Origin: Chersky-840 sp050011815 | GTDB taxonomy: Bacteria > Actinomycetota > Acidimicrobiia > Acidimicrobiales > UBA8190 | Direction: 5' to 3' | NCBI GenBank assembly: GCA_050011815.1 | Contig: JBEKIJ010000011.1 | Span: 62,001 to 126,000 of the forward strand | DNA length: 64,000 bases | Shown: positions 42,250 to 50,000 of the stretch, one piece after another | How the letters are laid out: every line of letters begins with the position of its first letter | Position numbering within the stretch: the first letter of the stretch is position 1 | Position numbers and translations under genes: made by a program | Notes under the pieces: model-generated | Database searches by the model: none | The model's input: only the letters and a program-made list of their open reading frames with translations | Told to the model about the DNA's origin: nothing

Positions 42250-43791
42250 GTGGGCACCGACAAGGTCATCGTGCGGCGTAGGCCGCTGACGCCGATCGTG
42301 TTGGTCATGGCCGTCGCTGTCGTGGCGGCGACGTTGGGGGTCTCGGCCGGACCTGCAGTGGCGAAGACGCACCGCTACCGGGGCGCGGCCCCGGGGTCGG
42401 TCACGTGCCAGCTCTCGGGCACCATCTCCTTCTCGCCGCGCCTGTCGGCATCGAGCGGGGGGAAGCACGCCCACCTCAACGGCAAGCTCTCGGGATGCGA
42501 CACCTCCGACACCCTCGTGACCGTCACCTCGGGCCGGGTGCACGAGACCTTCTCGACCACACCCCTGAGTTGCGCCACGTTGTCGAGCACGGGGGCGGCG
42601 GCCACGGTGACCTTGACATGGAGGGGTGCGGTCCTCGGGCGCGGTGCCGTGTTCAGCGCGACCAGGGAGACCAACAACCGGTCCCAGGTCGTGACCAACG
42701 GCAGCGGGCACGAGGGCTTTGCCATCCCCGGAGGGGGAGGCACGTCGTCGACGATCGGCTCGTTCGCCGCCGCCTCGGGCTCGAGCGCCAGCGTCTACAC
42801 GACGTTCACGCAGAGCGGCCTGGCCTCGATGTGCCAGAGCGCCCGGGGCCTACGGAGCCTGGCGGTGGTCGGCACCGTCACGGTGGGGTCGCCAACCGCG
42901 CCGGGACCGACGACCGGTGGCGGGAGTGCGTCGGCCATCCCCCTCGGTGACTACGCCGGGAGCTCGGATCCGTCGGGCGTCGCCGACTTCGGGTTCTCGA
43001 CCGGTACCGACCCCACCTATGCCACCGACTACCTCGACAAGACCGACGGCTGGGCCGCCATGGACGGTGCGTCGGGCATCAGGGGTTGGAAGGGCTCGGG
43101 GTATCGCCTGGTCCTGGGCGTTCCCATCCTGCCCGGGACCGGCACCCTGGCCCAGGGGGCCACGGGCGCCTACAACTCCTACTTCGCCACTCTGGGCACC
43201 AACCTCGTGAACGACGGCGAGGCCAACGCCATCTTGCGGTTGGGGTGGGAGTTCAACGGCTACTGGTATCCCTGGTACGTCCAGACGTCCACCGACGCGG
43301 CGAACTTCGACGCCTTCTGGCGACAGATCGTCACGACCATGCGGTCGGTGTCGGGGGAGCAGTTCAAGTTCCTGTGGAGCGCCAGTGCCGATACGGGGAC
43401 GAGCTATTCGCCCTCGGCCGCCTATCCCGGCAACGCCTATGTGGACTACGTCGGCACCGACGTCTACGACGAGTACTGGGGGAGCCCCAAGACTTCCGCG
43501 GCGGCGTGGTCGAACCAGTTGACCCAACAATGGGGACTGAACTGGCTGGCCAACTTCGCGGCGGCCAACGCCAAGCCCATCGCCATCCCCGAGTGGTCGG
43601 TCTCCGTCCGCTCCGACGGAGGTGGCATGGGTGACGACCCGGCCTTCGTGCAGAACCTGGCCGCCTGGTTCGTCGCCCACAACGTGGCCTTCGACGACAT
43701 CTTCTCCTTCGACTCCGACGGGACGTGGAACGACATCCTCGACGGAAGGTTCCCCAACTCCCTGGCCGAGTTCAAAGCCCTCTTCGGCTGA
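42250..43791 (+). CDS. Secreted glycoside hydrolase, GH26-like, with an N-terminal unnamed domain
   Basis: A 513-residue exported protein: signal peptide ending GPAVA (about residue 38), an N-terminal domain (about 48-215) with GSVTCQLSGTISFSP, LSGCDTSDT, LSCATLSS and GHEGFAIPGGGGTSSTIGSF, a Thr/Gly/Pro linker, then a TIM-barrel glycosidase (about 235-513). The catalytic acid/base sits in LRLGWEFNGYWYPW and the nucleophile in KPIAIPEWSVS, as in GH26 (beta-mannanases and relatives). The N-terminal domain matches the lipoprotein at 19826-20449. It may bind glycan or wall so the enzyme acts close to the cell. Confidence 0.82.
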   Translation: MGTDKVIVRRRPLTPIVLVMAVAVVAATLGVSAGPAVAKTHRYRGAAPGSVTCQLSGTISFSPRLSASSGGKHAHLNGKLSGCDTSDTLVTVTSGRVHETFSTTPLSCATLSSTGAAATVTLTWRGAVLGRGAVFSATRETNNRSQVVTNGSGHEGFAIPGGGGTSSTIGSFAAASGSSASVYTTFTQSGLASMCQSARGLRSLAVVGTVTVGSPTAPGPTTGGGSASAIPLGDYAGSSDPSGVADFGFSTGTDPTYATDYLDKTDGWAAMDGASGIRGWKGSGYRLVLGVPILPGTGTLAQGATGAYNSYFATLGTNLVNDGEANAILRLGWEFNGYWYPWYVQTSTDAANFDAFWRQIVTTMRSVSGEQFKFLWSASADTGTSYSPSAAYPGNAYVDYVGTDVYDEYWGSPKTSAAAWSNQLTQQWGLNWLANFAAANAKPIAIPEWSVSVRSDGGGMGDDPAFVQNLAAWFVAHNVAFDDIFSFDSDGTWNDILDGRFPNSLAEFKALFG

Positions 43792-43798
43792 CACCGGC

Positions 43799-43821
43799 GG
43801 GCGAGTCGTGCCCGCTCGCCC
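43799..43821 (+). terminator. Candidate hairpin terminator after the GH26 gene
   Basis: A 7-bp stem GGGCGAG / CTCGCCC with a 9-base loop starts 8 bases after the stop codon. There is no U-tract, which is common for high-GC actinobacteria, so termination is only possible. Confidence 0.35.
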
Positions 43822-43963
43822 CACCCGCCTCGAACCGCACCAGCCCGCGGCCCTGGCCCCCCGAGCGCCGGCACCCTGGCCGGCCCCGGGCCGGACCCTC
43901 GGGGAGGGCCATCCCGGCCGCACGACCCCGAGAATCCGAGATACCGAGAACCCGGGGTTGCTT

Positions 43964-43983
43964 TGCGATAGATAACGATATAT
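43964..43983. promoter_or_regulatory. AT-rich imperfect palindrome, candidate PadR operator
   Basis: GATAGATAACGATATATC is an imperfect inverted repeat (12 of 18 positions symmetrical), very AT-rich for this genome and about 95 bases upstream of the PadR gene. From memory, PadR operators often contain ATATCG...CGATAT-like arrays; the resemblance is suggestive only. Confidence 0.45.
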
Positions 43984-44077
43984 CATGTCACTACGAGAAC
44001 AGTCTGGACACCCGGTCCAGGCCGACGGTCGGACACCGGCAGTCGGACACAGGTTCGAACTGAAGAAGGAGAACACC

Positions 44078-44620
44078 ATGCACGAACGCATGCGAATGAA
44101 AGGACGCCACGGCCACAACCCCTGGGCCGGCGGCGAATGGGGTGCGGACCGAGGCAGCTGGCGCGGTGGAGGCCGGCGCATGCGGCGCGGCGACATCCGG
44201 ACCGCCTTGCTCAGTGCCCTCACCGACGGCCCCGCCCACGGCTACGAGCTGATCGGGCGCCTCGAGGAGAAGAGCGGCGGGACGTGGAGGCCGAGCCCCG
44301 GTTCGGTGTACCCCACCCTGCAGCTCTTCGAGGACGAGGGACTGGTGCGCTCCGAGGAGCGCGACGGCAAGCGCGTCTACGAGCTGACCGAGGCGGGCCG
44401 CAGCGAAGCGGCCGAGCGCGCGGCGAAGTACGGCAACACCCCCTGGGACACCGACGCGGATTTCGCCACGGAGTTCCAAGGGCTCATGAAGTCGGCCGTC
44501 CACCTGCTCGCCGCGGCCAAGCAGATCGCCCGCACCGGTGACCCCTCGCAGATGGAGCGGGCCACCACCGCCATCCGGGCCACGGGCAAGGAGCTCTACA
44601 AGATCCTGGCCGAGGACTAA
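44078..44620 (+). CDS. PadR-family transcriptional regulator
   Basis: A 180-residue winged-helix regulator. AAGGAG precedes ATG 44078. After a Gly/Arg/His-rich N-terminus of about 35 residues, the PadR domain reads RTALLSALTDGPAHGYELIG and then PSPGSVYPTLQLFEDEGLVR followed by a wing ERDGKRVYELTEAG. The C-terminal helical region should give dimerisation. The N-terminal extension (RMRMKGRHGHNPWAGGEW) resembles that of PadR proteins of the Vtr/AphA-like class with His-rich heads. Its target is not evident; autoregulation through the AT-rich site upstream is likely. Confidence 0.85.
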   Translation: MHERMRMKGRHGHNPWAGGEWGADRGSWRGGGRRMRRGDIRTALLSALTDGPAHGYELIGRLEEKSGGTWRPSPGSVYPTLQLFEDEGLVRSEERDGKRVYELTEAGRSEAAERAAKYGNTPWDTDADFATEFQGLMKSAVHLLAAAKQIARTGDPSQMERATTAIRATGKELYKILAED

Positions 44621-44640
44621 CGCAGGGCGCAGAGCGAGAC

Positions 44641-44679
44641 GGGCTCCCCGATGCCACGCAGGGCGTGGGCGGGGAGCCC
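44641..44679. terminator. Nested hairpin between convergent genes
   Basis: Outer stem GGGCTCCCC / GGGGAGCCC (44641-44649 with 44671-44679, 9 bp, perfect) encloses an inner stem CCACGC / GCGTGG (44654-44659 with 44663-44668). It lies between the stops of the PadR and FabI genes, so it can serve both directions. Confidence 0.6.
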
Positions 44680-44758
44680 GGCCGTCTCTCCCAACGGTTG
44701 CCCGGAGCGCCGTGCCCGCCCCGGTCGGCCCCCGCTACAGAGAAGGGCCCTCCCGGGA

Positions 44759-45544
44759 TCAGGCGCCCATGGCGTGGACGCCCCCGTCGACGTGCACCAT
44801 CTCGCCCGTGGTCATGGGGAACCAATCCGACAACAGCGCCACACAGGCGCGGGCCACGGGCTCGGAGTCGTTGACGTCCCACCCCAGCGGCGCCCGGTCG
44901 CCCCAGGTGTCCTCGAATCCCTTGAAGCTGGGGATCGACTTGGCCGCCATGGTGCGCACCGGCCCGGCCGCCACCAAGTTGACCCGGACCCCCTCGGGGC
45001 CGAGGTCACGGGCCAGGTAGCGGGCCAGGGACTCGAGGGCGGCCTTGGCCACGCCCATCCAGTCGTAGGCCGGCCAGGCCACGCGGGCGTCGAAGTCGAG
45101 GGCCACCACCGACGAGCTGCCCGCCGCGACGAGCAGGGGCCGCAGCGCACCGACGAGGGCCTTCAGCGAGTACGCCGAGATCTGCAGGGCCACGGCCACC
45201 TGCTCCCACTGCGCCCGGAGGATGTCCCCGCCGAGGCACTCCTGGGGGGCGAAGCCGATGGCGTGGAGGATGCCGTCGAGCCGGTCCCAGCGCGCCGAGA
45301 GGTCGGCGGCGGCCGCCTGGACCTGGGCCGGATCGGCCACGTCGAGCTCGATCACGTCCACGGGCGACTCGAGCTTCCGGGCCGTGCGCTTGGTGAGCGA
45401 GAGCCCCCGTCCCGCCCCCGACAGCACGAGCTCGGCCCCCTCGGCCTGGGCCCGCCGGGCGACTCCGAAGGCCAGCGACGCATCGGTGAGGACACCGGTG
45501 ATGAGGATCCGCTTTCCCGACAGGAGGCCGCCGCCCGGTGCCAT
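44759..45544 (-). CDS. Enoyl-ACP reductase (FabI/InhA type)
   Basis: A 261-residue SDR-type enoyl-ACP reductase. It begins SGKRILITGVLTDASLAFGV, the FabI/InhA cofactor site, with the catalytic pair in YDWMGVAKAALES (Tyr-x6-Lys) and NLVAAGPVRTMAAKSIPSF for the substrate loop. The C-terminal DVNDSEPVARACVALLSDWF and GEMVHVDGGVHAMGA are characteristic. It would reduce the enoyl-ACP in fatty-acid synthesis. ATG 45544 is taken over longer frames. It is convergent with PadR and divergent from the F420:NADP reductase. Confidence 0.9.
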   Translation of the reverse strand: MAPGGGLLSGKRILITGVLTDASLAFGVARRAQAEGAELVLSGAGRGLSLTKRTARKLESPVDVIELDVADPAQVQAAAADLSARWDRLDGILHAIGFAPQECLGGDILRAQWEQVAVALQISAYSLKALVGALRPLLVAAGSSSVVALDFDARVAWPAYDWMGVAKAALESLARYLARDLGPEGVRVNLVAAGPVRTMAAKSIPSFKGFEDTWGDRAPLGWDVNDSEPVARACVALLSDWFPMTTGEMVHVDGGVHAMGA

Positions 45545-45642
45545 GGCGGCGACCCTACCCGAGCGGTCCCGTCCGACCCGCTGACCCCGGCGCCACGGGG
45601 CGGTCGAACCGGGGCCCGGACCCGTTGTGCCAGTGTGTGCTG

Positions 45643-46299
45643 ATGGACGTCGGGATCGTCGGTGGCACCGGACCGCTCGGTCGGGGGCTCGGGTTGCGCC
45701 TGGCGGCGGCCGGTGCGTCGGTGACCATCGGGTCGCGCGACGCCGAGCGCGCCGCCGGGGTCGTGGGGGCCCTGCACGACCGGTGGCCGCGGGACCTGGC
45801 CATCGAGGGGGGCGCCAACGAGGAGGCGGCGGCACGCGACATCGTGGTCGTGGCCACCCCCTGGGACGCCCTGGTCCCCACCGTGACACCGCTGGCGGGC
45901 CTACTCGACGGCAAGGTCGTGGTCTCGGTGGCCAATGCCCTGGTGAAACAGGGCCGGGAGATGCACGCCCTCGTGCCCCCCCGGGGGTCGATGGCCGCCG
46001 CCGTCCAGGCCCAGGCGCCCGGGGCGCTCGTGGCCGCCGCCGGTCAGCACCTGCCGGCGTCGGAGCTCGAGGACCTCGACAAGACGGTGCACGCCGACGT
46101 GCTCGTCTGCTCGGACCATGCCGTCGCCACCGCCTCGGCCATGGCGCTGCTGGCTTCGATCGAGGGCCTGCGCCCCCTCGAGGCGGGGAGCCTCGCCCAG
46201 GCCGCGGCCGTCGAGGCCTTCACCGCCGTGCTCGTGACCCTCAACATCCGCTACAAGGCCCACAGCTCGCTCGGGCTCACCGGCCTCGAGCACGTATGA
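45643..46299 (+). CDS. npdG: NADPH-dependent F420 reductase (Fno/NpdG)
   Basis: A 218-residue NADP-binding protein with the start VGIVGGTGPLGRGLGLRLAA (Rossmann), SRDAERAAG (2'-phosphate-binding Ser-Arg), IVVVATPWDALVPTV and VVVSVANALVKQG. These features are those of F420H2:NADP+ oxidoreductases. It would shuttle reducing equivalents between NADPH and cofactor F420, implying that the cell has F420-dependent enzymes. ATG 45643 gives the Rossmann strand at once. It is upstream of mshC with a 19-base gap. Confidence 0.82.
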   Translation: MDVGIVGGTGPLGRGLGLRLAAAGASVTIGSRDAERAAGVVGALHDRWPRDLAIEGGANEEAAARDIVVVATPWDALVPTVTPLAGLLDGKVVVSVANALVKQGREMHALVPPRGSMAAAVQAQAPGALVAAAGQHLPASELEDLDKTVHADVLVCSDHAVATASAMALLASIEGLRPLEAGSLAQAAAVEAFTAVLVTLNIRYKAHSSLGLTGLEHV

Positions 46300-46318
46300 G
46301 GTCCGGGGACGGGGACCG

Positions 46319-47446
46319 ATGATGCGGCTCTATGACACCACCCGGGGCGAGGTCGTCCCCTTCGGCCCCGGGCCGATCGTGTCGATGTACTCGTGCGGGA
46401 TCACCCCCTATGACTCCGCCCACGTGGGCCACGCCCAGGTGTACCTGACCTTCGACATCTTGCAACGGCGGCTCGCCGATCTCGGCCACGAGCCCCGGTT
46501 GGTCCGCAACGTCACCGACGTCGACGACGACATCCTGCGCAAGGCGCGTGAGCTCGGTGTCCACTACCTCGATCTCGCCGCCGAGGAGATGGCCCGCTTC
46601 GACGCCAACATGGCCGCGCTCGGTCTGCTGCCCGTCTACCGCGAGCCCCGCGCCACCTCCGCCATCCCCGAGATCCTCTCGCTCATCGGTGCCGTCCTCG
46701 ACCGGGGCCACGCCTACAGCGCCGGTGGGGCGGTCTACTTCGACATCTCGACCTTCCCCCGCTTCGGCCAGGTGAGCCACCTCTCACGCCCCGAGATGCT
46801 CGTGTTGTCGGCCGAGCGCGGTGGCCATCCCGAGGACCCCAACAAGCGCGACCCTCTCGACTTCGTGCTGTGGCAGCCCTCGGCACCCGACGAGCCGTCG
46901 TGGGAGTCCCGGTGGGGCCGGGGCCGGCCCGGGTGGCACATCGAGTGCTCGGCGCTGGCCATGCGGGAGCTGGGGACCACCGTGGACCTCCACGGCGGGG
47001 GCAGCGACCTCATCTTTCCCCACCACGAATGCGAGACCGCGCAGTCCGAGTCGGTCACCGGGACCATGTTCTCGCGCCACTGGCTGCACGTGGGGATGGT
47101 GGGGCTCGACGGGACCAAGATGTCGAAATCCCTCGGCAACCTCGTCTTCGTGGCCGACCTCTTGAAGGACTGGGACCCCATGGCGATCCGCCTCGCACTG
47201 CTCGCGCACCACTACCGCACCGACTGGGACTGGGAGCAGGCCGATCTCGACACCGCCGCCCAACGCCTGGACCGGTGGCGCGCCGCGGGGACCGGGGCCG
47301 ACCCCGGGCCGGCCGTCCTCGAGGCGGTGCGCGGCTTCATCGACGACGACCTCCAGGTGGCCCCGGCCTTGGCCGTCCTCGACGAGGAGGCCGCCAAGGG
47401 CCGTGCCCTCGGCCTCGGGGCGGCGCTGTTGGGGGTGGAGCTGTGA
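46319..47446 (+). CDS. mshC: L-cysteine:1D-myo-inosityl 2-amino-2-deoxy-alpha-D-glucopyranoside ligase (mycothiol ligase)
   Basis: A 375-residue protein of the cysteinyl-tRNA-synthetase fold, specialised in mycothiol synthesis: it ligates Cys to GlcN-Ins. The diagnostic start is SMYSCGITPYDSAHVGHAQV (CysS would read CGPTVYD). Zinc ligands and nucleotide site are in HIECSAL, GGGSDLIFPHHE and the KMSKSLGNLV loop. The end ALDEEAAKGRALGLGAALLG matches MshC rather than CysS, which is longer with an anticodon-binding domain. Its stop overlaps the thrS start (GTGA). The N-terminus is shorter than in mycobacteria. Presence supports a mycothiol-making actinobacterium. Confidence 0.85.
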   Translation: MMRLYDTTRGEVVPFGPGPIVSMYSCGITPYDSAHVGHAQVYLTFDILQRRLADLGHEPRLVRNVTDVDDDILRKARELGVHYLDLAAEEMARFDANMAALGLLPVYREPRATSAIPEILSLIGAVLDRGHAYSAGGAVYFDISTFPRFGQVSHLSRPEMLVLSAERGGHPEDPNKRDPLDFVLWQPSAPDEPSWESRWGRGRPGWHIECSALAMRELGTTVDLHGGGSDLIFPHHECETAQSESVTGTMFSRHWLHVGMVGLDGTKMSKSLGNLVFVADLLKDWDPMAIRLALLAHHYRTDWDWEQADLDTAAQRLDRWRAAGTGADPGPAVLEAVRGFIDDDLQVAPALAVLDEEAAKGRALGLGAALLGVEL

Positions 47447-49437
47447 TCACGGTTCGATTGCCCGACGGCAACGCCAAGGAGCTCCCCGACGGTGCCACCG
47501 GGCTCGACCTGGCCGCCTCAATCGGACGGGGCCTGGCCAAGGCGGCGCTGGCGGTCATCGTCGACGGCACCCCGGCCGATCTCGGCACCGTCCTCCCCGA
47601 GGGGGCCGAGGTGGCGGTGATCACCGACAACAGCGAGGCGGGCCGGGCCGTGCTGCGCCACTCCACCGCCCACGTCCTCGCCCAGGCGGTGCTCGATCTG
47701 TGGCCCGGGGCGCACTACGCCATCGGGCCGTCGATCACCGACGGCTTCTACTACGACTTCGAGCTGCCGGGCGGGGCGACCTTCAGCGACGACGATCTCG
47801 GCCGCATCGAAGAGAAGATGCGCGCCCTCATGGCCGCCGACCAGCCCTTCGTGCGCGAGGAGCACTCCGTCGAGGAGGGCCTGGCCCTGTTCGCCGATCA
47901 ACCCTTCAAGCGCGAGATCATCGAGGGCGTCGCCGGAGCCTCGCCCGATCTGGAGTTGTCGGCCGAGGCGTCGGGCGACATCGAGGCCGACGGCTCGGCG
48001 GTGAGCGCCTACCGCAACGAGGGTTTCGTGGACCTGTGCCGGGGCCCCCATGTGGCCTCGACGGGTCGGCTCGGCCACTTCAAGTTGCTGCGCGTGGCCG
48101 GGGCCTACTGGCGCGGCGACGAGAAACGGCCCCAGCTCCAGCGCATCTACGGCACCGCCTGGGAGTCGGACAAGGCGCTGGCCGAGCATCTCCACCGCCT
48201 CGAAGAGGCCGAACGCCGGGACCACCGTCGTCTCGGGGCCGAGCTCGACCTGTTCTCCTTCCCGACCGAGATCGGCTCGGGCCTGGCCGTGTTCCACCCC
48301 AAAGGCGCCATCATCCGCATGCTGATGGAGGAGTACTCCCGTCGGCGTCACATCGAAGGTGGCTACCAGTTCGCCTACACGCCCCACATCTCCAAGGCCG
48401 AGCTCTTCGAGACCTCGGGCCATCTGGAGTGGTTCGCCGAGGCCATGTTCCCGCCCATGGAGCTCGAGGAGGGCCAGCGGTACTACCTCAAGCCCATGAA
48501 CTGCCCCTTCCACACCCTCGTGTTCAAGAGCCGCCAGCGCTCGTACCGAGAGCTGCCCCTGCGCCTCTTCGAGTTCGGGACGGTCTACCGCTACGAGAAG
48601 TCCGGTGTGGTGCACGGCCTCACCCGGGTGCGGGGCATGACCCAGGACGACGCCCACATCTTCTGCGCCCGGGAGCAGGTGGGCGAAGAGCTCACGTCGC
48701 TGCTCACCTTCGTCCTCGACCTGTTGGGCGACTTCGGGTTGGAGGACTTCTACCTCGAGCTGTCCACCAAGCCGCCCGGCAAGGCGGGGGGCACCGAACG
48801 GGAGTGGGAGGAGGCCACCGAGACCCTGCGGGTGGTGGCCGAAGCGCGCGGGCTCGAGCTCATGATGGACGAGGGCGGCGGGGCCTTCTACGGTCCCAAG
48901 ATCTCGGTGCAGGCGCGCGACGCCATCGGGCGGTACTGGCAGGTCTCCACCATCCAACTGGACTTCCAGACGCCCAAGCGCTTCGGCATCGAGTACGTCG
49001 GCGCCGACAACGCCCGGCACCAGCCCGTCATGATCCACCGGGCCCTGTTCGGCTCGGTGGAGCGCTTCTTCGCCATCCTCCTCGAGCACTACGCCGGGGC
49101 GCTGCCCACGTGGCTCATGCCGGTGCAGGTGGCGGTGCTGCCCGTCCGCGACGACCACGACCGCTACGGCCGGGACGTGGCCGGCGCCCTGGGCGCGGCG
49201 GGGGTGCGTGTCGACCTCGACACCGCCGATGAGCCTCTCAACGCCCGCATCCGCCGGTGGAAGCTCGAGAAGGTGCCCTACATCCTCGTCGTGGGCGACG
49301 ACGACGTGGGCGCGGCCACGGTGGGCGTCAATGCCCGGTCGTCGGTGCGCGCCGTGCGGGACGTGCCCCTCGAGACCTTTCTCGCCACCCTGACCGCCGA
49401 GATCGCCACGCGGGGCTCACCTGAGACCGGCGGGTGA
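47443..49437 (+). CDS. thrS: Threonyl-tRNA synthetase
   Basis: A 664-residue class II synthetase with the full domain set: TGS (residues 1-60), editing domain with HSTAHVLAQAV (HxxxH zinc-like motif) near 70, catalytic core with motif 2 RYEKSGVVHGLTRVRGMTQD near 380 and motif 3 HRALFGSVERFFAILLEHYA near 530, and the anticodon domain (WLMPVQVAVLPV near 565). GTG 47443 overlaps the mshC stop. The gene leads the conserved thrS-HIT-pgsA-patA-pimA order of actinobacteria. Confidence 0.95.
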   Translation: MITVRLPDGNAKELPDGATGLDLAASIGRGLAKAALAVIVDGTPADLGTVLPEGAEVAVITDNSEAGRAVLRHSTAHVLAQAVLDLWPGAHYAIGPSITDGFYYDFELPGGATFSDDDLGRIEEKMRALMAADQPFVREEHSVEEGLALFADQPFKREIIEGVAGASPDLELSAEASGDIEADGSAVSAYRNEGFVDLCRGPHVASTGRLGHFKLLRVAGAYWRGDEKRPQLQRIYGTAWESDKALAEHLHRLEEAERRDHRRLGAELDLFSFPTEIGSGLAVFHPKGAIIRMLMEEYSRRRHIEGGYQFAYTPHISKAELFETSGHLEWFAEAMFPPMELEEGQRYYLKPMNCPFHTLVFKSRQRSYRELPLRLFEFGTVYRYEKSGVVHGLTRVRGMTQDDAHIFCAREQVGEELTSLLTFVLDLLGDFGLEDFYLELSTKPPGKAGGTEREWEEATETLRVVAEARGLELMMDEGGGAFYGPKISVQARDAIGRYWQVSTIQLDFQTPKRFGIEYVGADNARHQPVMIHRALFGSVERFFAILLEHYAGALPTWLMPVQVAVLPVRDDHDRYGRDVAGALGAAGVRVDLDTADEPLNARIRRWKLEKVPYILVVGDDDVGAATVGVNARSSVRAVRDVPLETFLATLTAEIATRGSPETGG

Positions 49438-49443
49438 TCGCCG

Positions 49444-49965
49444 GTGAGTGAAGTGGGCCTGGAACAACTGTGGGCGGGGTGGCGGCGCGACTACGTCGTC
49501 TCCACCACCGACGCCGAGCGCGCCGGGACCGACGGCGGGTGCGTCTTCTGCCGCATCGCGGCGTCGGGGCCTCCGAGCGCCGACAACCTGGTGGTGTGGC
49601 GCAGCGAGCTGAGCTATGCGGTGATGAACGCCTACCCCTACGCCAGTGGCCATCTCCTGGTGATGCCGGTGCGCCACGTCGGCGACCTCGAGGGCCTCAG
49701 CCCCGAGGAGTCCGCCGATCTGTGGGCCGCCACCCGACGCGCCGCCGCCGCCGTCGGTGCGGCCTATGACCCCGACGGCATGAACGTGGGCGCCAACCTG
49801 GGGCGCGCCGCCGGCGCCGGCATCCCCGCCCACCTCCACCTGCACGTCCTGCCCCGGTGGTCGGGGGACACCAACTTCATGACGGCGGTGGCGGGCGTGC
49901 GCGTCATGCCCGAATCGCTGGCCGCCGGGTGGGAGCGTCTGCACGACGCCTGGCCGCCGGCCTGA
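49444..49965 (+). CDS. HIT-family hydrolase/AP4A phosphorylase-like protein
   Basis: A 173-residue HIT protein. The catalytic histidine triad is AHLHLHVLPRW (H-x-H-x-H), with the N-terminal Cys-x2-Cys GGCVFCRI and the dinucleotide loop GHLLVMPVRHVGDL. The mycobacterial equivalent in this position (Rv2613c) is an AP4A phosphorylase, as I recall. It lies 6 bases after thrS and would be translated with it. Confidence 0.85.
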   Translation: MSEVGLEQLWAGWRRDYVVSTTDAERAGTDGGCVFCRIAASGPPSADNLVVWRSELSYAVMNAYPYASGHLLVMPVRHVGDLEGLSPEESADLWAATRRAAAAVGAAYDPDGMNVGANLGRAAGAGIPAHLHLHVLPRWSGDTNFMTAVAGVRVMPESLAAGWERLHDAWPPA

Positions 49966-49973
49966 CCGACCTC

Positions 49974-49992
49974 GGAGATCGGGTCGATCTCC
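49974..49992. terminator. Hairpin between convergent genes
   Basis: GGAGATC-GGGTC-GATCTCC forms a perfect 7-bp stem with a 5-base loop between the stops of the HIT gene and the EF-G-like gene. It may terminate both transcripts; no U-tract is present. Confidence 0.55.
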
Positions 49993-50000
49993 AGGGGGAC

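Noticed and set aside
46319..47446. Cysteinyl-tRNA synthetase
   Set aside because: Length 375, the CGITPYD form of the first motif and the C-terminal sequence fit MshC; the anticodon-binding domain of CysS is missing.
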